A program made the position numbers and the translations under genes. Of a stretch of DNA of 38,026 bases, positions 25,718 to 34,425 are shown in pieces. Source of the DNA: Bacteroidales bacterium (GTDB taxonomy: Bacteria; Bacteroidota; Bacteroidia; Bacteroidales; UBA932); contig JAKSKO010000019.1 of assembly GCA_024401715.1 (NCBI GenBank), forward strand, positions 1 to 38,026, read 5' to 3'. Position 1 is the first letter of the stretch; every line of letters begins with the position of its first letter. The notes beneath the pieces were generated by a model. It ran no database searches and had not been told where the DNA came from. It saw only the letters and a program-made list of their open reading frames with translations.

Positions 25718-27928
25718 TTATTTTCTTGGAAGATCGCTGTGGCCGCGCTGCTTAACCATCTGTATCGTGCCGTCCGGGTTATAGAACAGCTTGTCGAAAC
25801 AGATGGAGCGCAGATTGCCCATCTGTGAGATCTGGCAGCCGTGGTAGAACACATACCACTGCCCTTTGAATTCCACCACCGAGCCGTGCATAGTGTCGCA
25901 GTCTGTCCTGTCCAGGAAGATGCCCTTGTAGTCCCAAGGTCCCAGCGGGTTCTTGGACATAGCATAGTGCATGCGGTTCAGCTGCACGCCGTTCTCTATA
26001 TAGTTGTCCGGATACACCAGATAGTAGTTTCCGTTGTATTTGTACACCCAGGTGCCCTCATGGAAGTCTTCAAGGCCTTCCATGCGCACCATCTCGCCGT
26101 CCAGCTCCACCATGTTCTTCTTCAGCTTGCCGCCATAGCATTTCGCGCTGCCGCCAACATACATGTATGCCTGGCCGTCATCATCAATGAACACGCAAGG
26201 GTCTATGTGAGGAGGGACATTCTTTATGTATTTCTTCTGAACCTTGAAGTCGCTTGCAGGTTTTTTGCTTATCGCCACGCCAATCTTCCAGCTGTCGTTC
26301 CAGCGGCTCTCTGACGGGTGAGGGAAGTAGTAATAGTATTTTCCGTTCCTGTATGCGCAGTCCGGTGCCCACATGAAACCGCCCTCAGGACGTCCCCAAG
26401 GCACATCGGCTGCCTCCAGAATCTGTCCGTGGTCTGTCCAGTTCACAAGGTCGTCAGTAGAGAAGATGTGGTATTTGTCCATAAGGTCGCATCCGCGCGG
26501 AGGGTCCATATCGTGCGAAGCGTAAACATAAAGGCGTCCGTCGGCCCATACGTGTGCCGATGGGTCTGCGGTGTAGAGATGCGTGATGAAAGGATTTGCT
26601 GTCATGCCATCCTCTATCGGGCGGGAAATAACGCCCTGCGGGGTTGTTATCAGCGCTGCTTTAGGCATCTGTTTGTCCAGGGCCTTCTCTCCGCGCAGCA
26701 TCTTGGCAATCTCTCCGGTAAGGAAAAGATAGTGGTCCGATGGTTTACCGTCCATATCGGCGAACTGCGCGCTCTTGCTCACAGGAGGGTTGTCCGTAAC
26801 CTTGAAGATGGCGGTACCCTCGTCAACCTCGTCGAACATCGCAACGTAAAGCATCTTTGCACCGGCCTTGATTGCAGTGTAGGCCTGGTCCCAGTAGAAA
26901 GTGCCGCCCTGACGCGGAATGCTGGCCACAGGTTTCACCGCGCCGATTACATCGCCGGCAGCGTGCACGCTAAGGTTATGCCAGCTGAAGCCCGGATAGA
27001 TAAGCGGAACATAGTCCACGCCGGCCTCTTTGCACCATGCAATGTCCTTGCGTATGACGTCGCGGTAGCGGTCCATGTCGAAGTGCACCAGTGGGGAGAA
27101 ACGCTGCACCATCCATGGCAGCACAATATCGCACTGGCGAATGAGTTCGTGCAGGTAAGGGTCTTCCACAGAATCGTATTCCAGTGTCCTCCAATAGGTT
27201 GGAACGCCAAGCATCACGCTGCAGCCTCCATATACGGGGTCGTTGTGCAGGAAGTCCATGAACTCTGCCAGCTTGATGTCCCTTATATCGTAAGGACGGT
27301 CCGGGAAGCCCACTCCCCAGATCACAACCAGAGGCTTACCGTTGTGGTACAGATACATGTTCTGCTTGCCATAGCTGGTAACCTTCAGGCTGTCCACCAG
27401 AAATTTCCAGTCCTCCACCAGTTTCATGCAGTCGTCCTTGCCGGGGTTGAGGCCGGAAAGGTCATACATCACGGCAAGGGAACGGTGATATTCCTGGGCA
27501 TATTTCAGAGAGTGCCCCAGAACTGTTGCCTCGTGGCTTCCGTCCCTGCGCGGCATTGCGTTGCCGAAGAAACGCTGCACGAAAACGCCGTCCAGCCCAT
27601 ACTGCTTCATCCATTTGAAATGGGTGCGTACGGTGCTTGGGTCGTCAGAGCAGAAAAACCTGGCAACCGAACCGTCCGCATGCCTGTAGGCTGTAGGATA
27701 GGTTAGTTCATACTCGCTTACGTCCGGCCACATGTCGATACGTATGTCGTCCGGGTTACTGTACATCTCGCCCCTTTCGCGGTTGTGGAACCATCCCTGG
27801 TAGCCGGCCATCACAAGGCCTTCATAGGATGGGTATTCGCTGCTTGGGGCGTGCTTGCTTTGTGCGCCGGCTGTGGCGGCAAGCATCATCGATACAGACA
27901 AAGCTGCAAGAAACCTGAAAACTTTCAT
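25718..27928 (-). CDS. Two-domain GH99/71-like plus GH43 fusion glycosidase
   Basis: A 736-residue bifunctional enzyme with a cleavable signal peptide (cleavage near ATAGA-Q, residue 22). The N-terminal domain (about 30-430) is GH99/71-like, with YEGLVMAGYQGWF and MFDEVDEGTAIFK (Glu367, Glu370). The C-terminal domain (about 445-736) is GH43-like, with candidate residues Asp455 (ADPSAHV), Asp576 (IDPCVFIDDDG) and Glu624 (FHEGTWVYK). Each half matches the separate genes at 9639-10841, 11855-13345 and 10850-11836. The junction is a short linker with no second signal peptide, which fits fusion of adjacent genes with loss of the lipoprotein signal. A debranching plus endo-cleaving pair acting on one repeat is the natural reading; which sugar is unknown. 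Confidence 0.9.
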   Translation of the reverse strand: MKVFRFLAALSVSMMLAATAGAQSKHAPSSEYPSYEGLVMAGYQGWFHNRERGEMYSNPDDIRIDMWPDVSEYELTYPTAYRHADGSVARFFCSDDPSTVRTHFKWMKQYGLDGVFVQRFFGNAMPRRDGSHEATVLGHSLKYAQEYHRSLAVMYDLSGLNPGKDDCMKLVEDWKFLVDSLKVTSYGKQNMYLYHNGKPLVVIWGVGFPDRPYDIRDIKLAEFMDFLHNDPVYGGCSVMLGVPTYWRTLEYDSVEDPYLHELIRQCDIVLPWMVQRFSPLVHFDMDRYRDVIRKDIAWCKEAGVDYVPLIYPGFSWHNLSVHAAGDVIGAVKPVASIPRQGGTFYWDQAYTAIKAGAKMLYVAMFDEVDEGTAIFKVTDNPPVSKSAQFADMDGKPSDHYLFLTGEIAKMLRGEKALDKQMPKAALITTPQGVISRPIEDGMTANPFITHLYTADPSAHVWADGRLYVYASHDMDPPRGCDLMDKYHIFSTDDLVNWTDHGQILEAADVPWGRPEGGFMWAPDCAYRNGKYYYYFPHPSESRWNDSWKIGVAISKKPASDFKVQKKYIKNVPPHIDPCVFIDDDGQAYMYVGGSAKCYGGKLKKNMVELDGEMVRMEGLEDFHEGTWVYKYNGNYYLVYPDNYIENGVQLNRMHYAMSKNPLGPWDYKGIFLDRTDCDTMHGSVVEFKGQWYVFYHGCQISQMGNLRSICFDKLFYNPDGTIQMVKQRGHSDLPRK

Positions 27929-27952
27929 ATGATTATAGTAATTAATTCATTA

Positions 27953-28165
27953 TCAACCTATTGCGTCCGCATCTGCGAAAGGGTTCGGATCCGAAGACCC
28001 TCACCCTTTCCGCCCGAAGCAGCTGTGCATTTTGCTTCCGGCATCAGAATTGGCCACCATTAAACTAACTTCACCACTATCAGTCCAAACATTTGTTGCG
28101 ATGCTTCCGTTTCCAAGTGGAGTGGAATCGTTTTCATAGCTGTTCAAACTTAACCACTGCACAGC
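27953..28165 (-). pseudogene. Decayed N-terminal piece of a DUF5703-type domain, fused to the GH2 gene
   Basis: The last 55 residues of the GH2 frame (AVQWLSLNSYENDS, TPLGNGSIATNVWTD, MVANSDA) resemble the N-terminus of DUF5703/GH95-like proteins, where a PLGNGDIGxNVW motif begins the mature protein. Past NSDA the match breaks off, but it continues in another frame (LLRAERVRV, near 28000-28025) and then returns to the original frame beyond the TGA (SSDPNPFADADAIG, ending at TGA 27953-27955). This is the pattern of two small frameshifts in a relic. Hand-counted GC is about 42% for 28021-28200 against about 59% for 28201-28320. The family assignment is from memory of the motif. Confidence 0.5.
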
Positions 28166-30976
28166 GGATGGTTTATTTTCTTTTTGAGTAACAGGCTTTG
28201 TAAGCAGGCCCGGGAGTTCTTCCAGAATGTCCGAAGGGTCTTTCCCCTCCTGGCTGTGGATGAACGGAATTCCGGCCCCGAAGAGCATCTTGCCAAAGGT
28301 TGCAGCCCCTTTGGCAGTGCCCGTAAGGTTTTCCATAGTTGATACGTACCATCGGCCGCATTTCACTATCACTGCAAGCGGCTGGGTACATTCATTTTCA
28401 CTTCTTAGGACAGCGGCCGTCTTCAACTCTTCCGGACGCTTGTTCCATTTGCGCCAGTCTGTGCGGCAGGCCTCCAGCAGAACCTCACCCTGCTGCACGA
28501 ACTCTCCTCCCAATGTATGGCGCACAACATCTTCCCTCTGCACCTCGCAGAAGTAGAAATCGGCATTGGACATTCCTTTCACGAAGGATTTTTGCTTCGG
28601 AAGGAAAGAAGAGCGGCAAAGATCTCCCAGCTCTATTCTGTGCGGGAGTATCTTGTTGTAGGCCTCCACGGTCTGCGGATTTATGCCCCACAGCATCACA
28701 TCGGCCTCGCCCGTATAAGGCAGCTGGCAAACCCGCGACGCGTCCACAATGAAAAGCGCCCTTTCGCGCGATTTGCGCATCTTTTTCTCGCTGTAGCTGT
28801 CGAACTTCACCCCGGCCCTGTCCAGTACCTCTTTGATGTGCGAGTCTTCCGGGCCGATGAAATATATCTTCTGGTACGGTTCTTCGGCCTTCACATCGGC
28901 CGGCTGCGTTTTCTCCACCTTTGCCCAAGGGCTGTATGCCGGGCCTTCAGGAGCATTCGCCGCGCGCATTGCGTCAAACATAGGCCAGGCCCTGTACAGT
29001 GGAAGCGACGGGTCGTAACCCGGATTCAGGGTTGAGGAATACGGTCCTATGCGCTCCGGCTGCGCTCCCGGAACCCCCTCTTTGTAATTATCGAAGAATA
29101 TGCCGTCCTCAAGCTCCGGCTTTGTGCTTATGTCTTTCTTTCCCAGCGGCAGAGGCTGCAATCCATACCATGCCATATTGAAGACGGTGGAGTATGATGC
29201 TCCGTTCAGCCTCTGTGCGGCCAGTAGGTTATAGCATTCGTTTGCAAGGCCTTCCATTCGGCCCAGCATGCTTTCATATGCCCTGTCTCCGTTGTATACC
29301 GAAACCTCCTCCGGTGTTCCATAATAGGCCATGCTGTGCTCTCCTATGCCCCAAGGCTTGCCTATCTCAATCCAGTGGCGCATGGAACCCTCGTCTCCGT
29401 AATGTCCCACGGTAACAGGCAGAATTCCGTCTCCGTCATCCTCTCCGTCCGATGAGATCCACGGGCGGCTTGGGTCCAGCTGGCGCACTATGTCCCTCCA
29501 CTGCTTCCAGGCCTCCTGCTGCAGCGGCATCAGATCCGGCCTTTTGTGCACATACAGGATAACAGGCTTGTTTTCATTGCTTATGCTCCAGCCGAAAACC
29601 GATGCGTGATTCCTGTCCCTTTCCACAAAGCGCCTCAGGTGCTCTGCAGAATTCTCCCAGAACAGCGGGGAGTCCAGCTTGGGACCGCCGTCACTTGCCC
29701 AGTTCGCTGTCTCGTCCAGCACGCATATGCCCATCTCATCGGCCATATCCAGATAGAAACGCGGATACACCTGCGCGTGCGGGCGCACTGCGTTGCCGTT
29801 CATGTCCTTTATGGCCTTGAACCAAGCCCAGGCATATCGGCGCGTCATTTGCGGTATTCCCATGAAATGCCATGAATCGCCCCTCAGGCTGTAAGGCTTG
29901 CCGTTCAGGCACAGTTTCGTGCCTTCCAGTGTCCACTGCCTCCAGCCGAAGCGCTGGTATTTCAAATCCACTTCCTTTCCGCCGCTTTCAAGGCTTAGAA
30001 GCGCCGCATAAAGCTGCGGGTTTTCCGGGCTCCAGTGCTCCAGCACTCCTTTTTCCACCGGAATGCGTATGGTGCATTCCGCTTCCTGCCCCGCATTGAC
30101 CCTTATTCCTCTTGCAGGAATTTCAAGCACCTTTTCTCCCAGCTCCCATGCAGGTACGGGTGCATTTTCCACATCCTCTCCCGCCTTATTCAGCCACCGG
30201 CGCACAATTCCCTTTATTTTGGCCGATTTAACGGCTTTGCCTCCGCCCTGTACCTTCACGCTAAGCTCCAGCACGGATTCCGCCACCAGCGGTTTGATGT
30301 AAACGTCCTTTATGTAGGTTTGCGGATAGGCCAGCAGGTATACGTCCTGCCATATTCCGTTTATGTGATAGCCCCACATGCTTCCTGCGGGGATTATCCT
30401 TCTTCCCACACCGGATGTGTCTTCAAACAGCCTCTGGCTGCGCACTCCCACAAGTATTTCCGCCTTCTGTCCGGCTTTCACGAAATCCGTCACATCGGCC
30501 TGGAACGGGAGGAAAATATCAAAATTCTCCGCCACCTTGCTTCCGTTCACATATACTTCGGCATATCCTGCCACGGCCTCGAAATGCAGGATGATGCGCT
30601 GTCCGTTCCACTGCTGCGGAATTTCCACGCTTTTGTGCATCCAGGCCATGGAAACGCTGTTCCAGCTTTCCGGATACGAAGGGTAGTTCCTGTGGTCCGG
30701 GCCTTCCACATTGTTGTTGGCAAAGGCGTTCACGTTCCATGGGGAAGGTATTTTTATGCGCACCTTGTCCCATTCACCCATGCGGCACTGCGGCAGGACG
30801 GGGGCTGTTCCGCTTCCATACCTGTAGTCCGCAGGCAGTTCCACCGCCTGGAAATCCCAATAGCCGTTCAGACATATTTCCTGCCTGTGGGCGCTTTCCT
30901 CCCTGTTCACATATCCCTCCAGCGGGCTGAAGCAGGAAACGCCGGCAATTATGCCAAGTATGACGCCAAGCAACAT
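28001..30976 (-). CDS. GH2 family glycoside hydrolase with GATase-like C-terminal domain and aberrant tail
   Basis: A 991-residue protein. A short hydrophobic N-terminus with Cys15 may be a lipoprotein signal. GH2 jelly-roll and immunoglobulin-like domains (about 30-340; NGYWDFQ, GIWQDVYLLA) precede the TIM barrel, with acid/base Glu468 in WSISNENKP and probable nucleophile Glu546 in GIGEHSMAYY. Residues about 730-925 look like a glutamine-amidotransferase-like domain (ALFIVDASRV, DVMLWGINP) without evident catalysis. Family members are beta-galactosidases, beta-glucuronidases and similar. The final 55 residues appear to be a remnant of another protein (see the pseudogene entry). It lies 12 bases after the CotH gene. 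Confidence 0.85.
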   Translation of the reverse strand: MLLGVILGIIAGVSCFSPLEGYVNREESAHRQEICLNGYWDFQAVELPADYRYGSGTAPVLPQCRMGEWDKVRIKIPSPWNVNAFANNNVEGPDHRNYPSYPESWNSVSMAWMHKSVEIPQQWNGQRIILHFEAVAGYAEVYVNGSKVAENFDIFLPFQADVTDFVKAGQKAEILVGVRSQRLFEDTSGVGRRIIPAGSMWGYHINGIWQDVYLLAYPQTYIKDVYIKPLVAESVLELSVKVQGGGKAVKSAKIKGIVRRWLNKAGEDVENAPVPAWELGEKVLEIPARGIRVNAGQEAECTIRIPVEKGVLEHWSPENPQLYAALLSLESGGKEVDLKYQRFGWRQWTLEGTKLCLNGKPYSLRGDSWHFMGIPQMTRRYAWAWFKAIKDMNGNAVRPHAQVYPRFYLDMADEMGICVLDETANWASDGGPKLDSPLFWENSAEHLRRFVERDRNHASVFGWSISNENKPVILYVHKRPDLMPLQQEAWKQWRDIVRQLDPSRPWISSDGEDDGDGILPVTVGHYGDEGSMRHWIEIGKPWGIGEHSMAYYGTPEEVSVYNGDRAYESMLGRMEGLANECYNLLAAQRLNGASYSTVFNMAWYGLQPLPLGKKDISTKPELEDGIFFDNYKEGVPGAQPERIGPYSSTLNPGYDPSLPLYRAWPMFDAMRAANAPEGPAYSPWAKVEKTQPADVKAEEPYQKIYFIGPEDSHIKEVLDRAGVKFDSYSEKKMRKSRERALFIVDASRVCQLPYTGEADVMLWGINPQTVEAYNKILPHRIELGDLCRSSFLPKQKSFVKGMSNADFYFCEVQREDVVRHTLGGEFVQQGEVLLEACRTDWRKWNKRPEELKTAAVLRSENECTQPLAVIVKCGRWYVSTMENLTGTAKGAATFGKMLFGAGIPFIHSQEGKDPSDILEELPGLLTKPVTQKENKPSAVQWLSLNSYENDSTPLGNGSIATNVWTDSGEVSLMVANSDAGSKMHSCFGRKG

Positions 30977-30988
30977 TCTTCCAGTGTC

Positions 30989-32644
30989 TTAAAGTTTGTT
31001 TACCTCGTTTTTCAGCCACTCCAGACGGCCCAGATAGAAGTTTATCAGATAGTCCACCTCTTCATCGTAAGTGTTGTACCATACTGCGTTAGGCCATACA
31101 TACTGCCCAAGGATAGGCCAGCGCTGGAAGTTGTGGTTCTGCTCTCCGTCCAGCAGTTTCACCTGGTCCAGTATGAAGTTCTGCACGTCCCAAAGCTCAT
31201 CATATTTTTCATTCAGACGCTTCTTTATTGCGTTCACGTAAGCCGGGTCCTTGAACAGGCGGTTGAACCATACGCAATCTTTCATCAGCCAGCCTCCAGG
31301 GTTTGTGCTCTGGTCTCCCCAGTAGTTGCAATTGCCCATGGTGATGTCGAAATCCCATACGTGATACAGCTCCAGCTTCTTGTTCCTGTCCTTTGTAAGG
31401 AAGGTGCTCTTGCGGAAGTTTCCGTCAGGGTTTTTGGTGAGTTCCTCTATGATGTAGTAGTTCACGAAAGAGTTAACATCGATGTAATCCTCATAGTTGT
31501 AATCGCTGCTGTGGCCTATGCGGCTGAGGCGGTACTCCATATCCTCAAAGTACTGCTTTATGTATGCCTTCTGCTCTTCCGATGGGTTTTCAGGTTCGTG
31601 AGACATGGCTGTGACGCCATAACGGCTGGTCTTGAAGAAGAAAGGCTCGCTGATGGATTCGTTCTCAAGCTCCAGATAATAGCCTCCGGTAACGGCCTCG
31701 CCCTCATTGTCCGTGGCCTTCATCTCGGTGATGTTCACCCTGCTCTTGGAAACTTTCTTATGCTCTGTGAAGGTGTACACTCCCTGATACTCGCCGTTCA
31801 AATAAACGTTTACGCTTATCATGACAGGGGTCCAGCTGAAGCCCAGCACACGCGATATCTGCATTGCCGTTGCGTTTCTCAGCAGGGTTTTGTCCGAATA
31901 GTTTGCCAGCAGCACCCACTCCTTGTCTTTGGCTATGCCCAGGATAGGTGCCTTCTCCGGCAGTTTTATCTTGTACGGCTTTTTCGGCATGCCCCAGGTG
32001 GTGTTGCCTCGTCCGCGTATCTGCATGGCCGATTCAAACACCGCCACATCGGAAAAATGGCAGGAAGGATCTTCCGCTTTGATGGTTCCCTCCACATAGA
32101 CGTCTTTGCTGTCTATCTTTGCGCCACCGTTGGTGGTAAGGTGGATTACGGGTATTGTGTACTCCGGTTTAACGGGCTGCTCCGGTTCTTCAGGTTCTTC
32201 TGGCTGCTCCGGTTCTGCAGGTTTATCCGGTTCCTCCGGTTTTTCAATGTAGCTGAGGTTCCTGATGAAAAAAGATTCTCCGTTGGAAGCAAATATGCTT
32301 ATGCCAGTGTCTTCTATCAGCATGAACAGCGGATAGGCATCCTTCAGGGACGCTTTCACGAACGAATCCTTGTCCAACTGTGGAAGAACCTTTCCGAATG
32401 GGATGTCCTTTGCATTTACGGTAACGGCTTCGTTCCCGAAAAATATCTTCACGAAGCTTTGCAACTCTTTCAAATCAGTGTAACCTTCGCCTGCCTGGTA
32501 TTTTTCCAGCAATTGCTCATAGCACTGTGGCCTGGTTTTTTCCTGAATTACGTTCTTCTTGCAAGATGTTGCCAGCAATATGCCGCAGCACACCAGGATA
32601 AGGGGGAAAAATAGAAATCCGGATGTTTTGAATCTGTACTTCAT
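30989..32644 (-). CDS. CotH-family lipoprotein with Pro/Glu linker
   Basis: A 551-residue lipoprotein (lipobox LLATSC, Cys28). A small N-terminal domain (about 30-130) is followed by a Pro/Glu-rich linker (133-161) and a CotH domain (about 165-551). CotH hallmarks are RGRGNTTWGMPKKPYKIKL near residue 205, the metal-binding VWDFDITMGN near residue 426, and NAVWYN near the end. CotH of Bacillus is an atypical protein kinase acting on spore-coat proteins; Bacteroidetes copies are exported and their targets are unknown. Here it appears to lead the glycan operon, with a -7 box 25 bases upstream and GH2 12 bases downstream. Phosphorylation of a surface protein or glycan is possible but not shown. 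Confidence 0.85.
   Translation of the reverse strand: MKYRFKTSGFLFFPLILVCCGILLATSCKKNVIQEKTRPQCYEQLLEKYQAGEGYTDLKELQSFVKIFFGNEAVTVNAKDIPFGKVLPQLDKDSFVKASLKDAYPLFMLIEDTGISIFASNGESFFIRNLSYIEKPEEPDKPAEPEQPEEPEEPEQPVKPEYTIPVIHLTTNGGAKIDSKDVYVEGTIKAEDPSCHFSDVAVFESAMQIRGRGNTTWGMPKKPYKIKLPEKAPILGIAKDKEWVLLANYSDKTLLRNATAMQISRVLGFSWTPVMISVNVYLNGEYQGVYTFTEHKKVSKSRVNITEMKATDNEGEAVTGGYYLELENESISEPFFFKTSRYGVTAMSHEPENPSEEQKAYIKQYFEDMEYRLSRIGHSSDYNYEDYIDVNSFVNYYIIEELTKNPDGNFRKSTFLTKDRNKKLELYHVWDFDITMGNCNYWGDQSTNPGGWLMKDCVWFNRLFKDPAYVNAIKKRLNEKYDELWDVQNFILDQVKLLDGEQNHNFQRWPILGQYVWPNAVWYNTYDEEVDYLINFYLGRLEWLKNEVNKL
32161..32247 (-). repeat. Imperfect Pro/Glu tandem repeat in the CotH lipoprotein
   Basis: This stretch encodes about 29 residues made of PEEP, PEQP and PDKP-type units between the two domains. 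At the DNA level the repeats are short runs of CCGGTTC and CTTCAGGTTC on the plus strand. It is a stiff linker and a candidate site for length variation by slippage. Confidence 0.8.
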
Positions 32645-32669
32645 AGCTGTATGAATAAGCTTATATCCA

Positions 32670-32677
32670 CAAAGTTA
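32670..32677 (-). promoter_or_regulatory. -7 box of the glycan-operon promoter
   Basis: On the minus strand the bases read TAACTTTG, a perfect TAnnTTTG element, 25 bases before the CotH ATG. No TTTG lies at the standard spacing, consistent with a promoter that needs an activator such as the membrane regulator at 7130-9649 or the adjacent AraC protein. Confidence 0.5.
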
Positions 32678-32689
32678 TCCATACACCTA

Positions 32690-32719
32690 TAATAAAAGGA
32701 GGAATTTGAAAATACCTCC
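32690..32719 (-). terminator. Weak hairpin-T terminator after the AraC gene
   Basis: On the minus strand GGAGG (32719-32715) and CCTCC (32702-32698) enclose a 12-base loop and are followed by TTTTATTAT. The stem is short for a terminator. A second A/T-rich dyad, GTATTA/TAATAC, lies at 32730-32750 between it and the gene. Confidence 0.4.
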
Positions 32720-32755
32720 CTTAACAAAAGTATTAATTCCTAAATAATACCTCTC

Positions 32756-33655
32756 TCAGGCTCTCTCATTGGGGTCTTCCATCTCCCGGAACTCGGACGG
32801 GAGCAACCCTGTCTGGCGTTTGAAGAACTTCACGAAATATGAAGGATCTTCATAGCCCAGGTTGAAGGCGATCTCCTTTATGAGCAGATTCGTATAGCGC
32901 ACCTGGCGCTTGGCTTCCAGCATTATTCTGTCGTTTATCATGGAAAGGGGAGACCTGCCGGAGCACTCGTTCACGCATTTGTTCAGCGTGCGCACGGCAA
33001 CATTCAGCTCATCGGCATACTCCTGCACTGTGTGCTTCTGCGCGAATTCCTTTTCCAGCAGGCGCCTGAACATTACGAAAAGGCGGTGCGACGGGCGCAG
33101 CTCATCCAGATGCAGGCCCTTTTCCTGATGCCCGTACCTGTGCACCTTTATAAGGAACAGCTTCAGCAGCGAGCGCAGCACGTCTATATGGCCGAAGGTG
33201 TTCTTTTCACTCTTTTCGGCCTCCAGCTGTTGCACCAGCGCCTCCAGCTGGGCCGATGTTGCCTCATCTATAATATAATAAGGTGCGGTGTCGAAGGTGT
33301 GGAAGATGTCGTACTTCACAAAAAGATCGCTTTCATCGCCCCTGCTCTGCATGAAATCCGTGCATAGTTTTATTGCAAGGCCTTCATAATCGCTGCTGCC
33401 GTCAAAATGATGTACCTGCCCCGGGGCAAGGAAAAATATGGTGCCCGGCTTCACCGGATATTCCCTGAAATCCACAAAGTGGCGTCCGGTTCCCTTTTTG
33501 AACCACAATATCTCATAAAAGGTGTGCACGTGCGGCGTGGCATCGTCCACCTCTCCCTTGTACAGGAATCCCGGCATGTAGTCTATGATGAGGCCGTTGT
33601 CACTTGGGGTTTCGCAAACGGCGCGGAATATGTTCTTGATGTCTCTTGCTTCCAT
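32756..33655 (-). CDS. AraC-family transcriptional regulator with cupin sensor domain
   Basis: A 299-residue regulator. The N-terminal cupin-like domain (about 25-110) has [18 protein letters not shown] and the [15 protein letters not shown] segment typical of AraC sugar- or small-molecule-binding domains. The C-terminal pair of helix-turn-helix motifs (about 200-295) includes [20 protein letters not shown] and the signature [20 protein letters not shown]. It lies directly upstream of the CotH gene on the same strand, separated by 111 bases that hold a weak terminator and the operon's -7 box, and diverges from the rubrerythrin gene. It could regulate the glycan operon, the peroxidase gene, or both. 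Confidence 0.92.
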   Translation of the reverse strand: MEARDIKNIFRAVCETPSDNGLIIDYMPGFLYKGEVDDATPHVHTFYEILWFKKGTGRHFVDFREYPVKPGTIFFLAPGQVHHFDGSSDYEGLAIKLCTDFMQSRGDESDLFVKYDIFHTFDTAPYYIIDEATSAQLEALVQQLEAEKSEKNTFGHIDVLRSLLKLFLIKVHRYGHQEKGLHLDELRPSHRLFVMFRRLLEKEFAQKHTVQEYADELNVAVRTLNKCVNECSGRSPLSMINDRIMLEAKRQVRYTNLLIKEIAFNLGYEDPSYFVKFFKRQTGLLPSEFREMEDPNERA

Positions 33656-33751
33656 GACTGCAATATTAGTGAGAAAAATGGTAAATTACGGCATGTTGAT
33701 AGGCAAAGTTGCATTTTGTGCCGAAATCTACCATTTCTTGTCCGGAATTTG

Positions 33752-33783
33752 TTTGTTTAATTACGCAGGAATGCCTAATATTG
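33752..33783 (+). promoter_or_regulatory. Promoter of the reverse-rubrerythrin gene
   Basis: TTTG (33752-33755) and TAATATTG (33776-33783, one mismatch to TAnnTTTG) are 20 bases apart, the standard Bacteroidetes spacing. The ATG at 33831 follows after a 47-base A-rich leader. The leftward AraC gene start at 33655 shares this 175-base intergenic region; no leftward promoter of similar quality is seen. Confidence 0.65.
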
Positions 33784-33830
33784 CATTACGAAAACAAAAC
33801 GATAATATTAATTTAAAAACGATTAAAGAT

Positions 33831-34391
33831 ATGAAATGGATTTGTCCTGTTTGCGGTTATGTTCACGAGGGTGACACCGCTCCTGAAAAATGTCCTTTGT
33901 GCAAGGTTCCCGGTTCAAAATTCAACAAGATGGAAGAGAACGCAGGCCTTAACTTCGTAACAGAGCACGAGCTTGGTGTGGCAGAGGCTATCCCTGCAGG
34001 TCCGGACGGCGATTTCGTACGCCAGGGCCTTAAAGATCACTTCGCAGGCGAGTGCACAGAGGTGGGTATGTACCTTGCAATGAGCCGTCAGGCAGACCGT
34101 GAGGGCTATCCGGAGATTGCAGAGGCGTTCAAACGCTATGCTTTCGAGGAGGCAGAGCATGCAGCACGTTTCGCAGAGATGCTTGGCGAGGTTGTATGGG
34201 ACACCAAGACAAACGTGGAGAAACGCATGCTTGCAGAGGAAGGCGCATGCGCAGGCAAGATGGATATTGCAAAGGTTGCAAAACAGCTTAACCTGGACGC
34301 TATCCACGACAGTGTTCACGAGATGGCAAAAGACGAGGCTCGCCACGGCGCCGGCTTCCAGGGCCTTTTCAACCGTTACTTCAAGAAGTAA
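33831..34391 (+). CDS. Reverse rubrerythrin (rubredoxin plus ferritin-like peroxidase)
   Basis: A 186-residue non-heme diiron protein that reduces hydrogen peroxide in anaerobes. The rubredoxin-like iron site comes first, with CPVCG (residues 5-9) and CPLCK (residues 22-26), and the ferritin-like diiron domain second, with [18 protein letters not shown] and DEARHGAGF. This order is the reverse of classical rubrerythrin. The frame is open upstream to 33585, but [11 protein letters not shown] at 33831 is the family's usual start and follows the promoter. Alanine is encoded mostly by GCA, unlike many neighbouring genes that favour GCC, which suggests high expression. A terminator hairpin follows. 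Confidence 0.93.
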   Translation: MKWICPVCGYVHEGDTAPEKCPLCKVPGSKFNKMEENAGLNFVTEHELGVAEAIPAGPDGDFVRQGLKDHFAGECTEVGMYLAMSRQADREGYPEIAEAFKRYAFEEAEHAARFAEMLGEVVWDTKTNVEKRMLAEEGACAGKMDIAKVAKQLNLDAIHDSVHEMAKDEARHGAGFQGLFNRYFKK

Positions 34392-34425
34392 TCTTCTTCA
34401 GTAACTTCCGGTTAAACTTGATACT

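Noticed and set aside
26318-27706. A 462-codon plus-strand frame opposite the GH99-like half of the fusion
   Set aside because: It is a mirror frame with no family features; the minus-strand enzyme is well supported.
30035-32614. An 859-codon open frame on the plus strand, antisense to the GH2 and CotH genes
   Set aside because: Its composition is that of a mirror of GC-biased codons, it has no start signal or recognisable domain, and both genes on the minus strand have clear families and catalytic motifs.
33661-33668. TAATATTG on the minus strand before the AraC gene
   Set aside because: Only 5 bases separate it from the ATG and no TTTG is suitably spaced.
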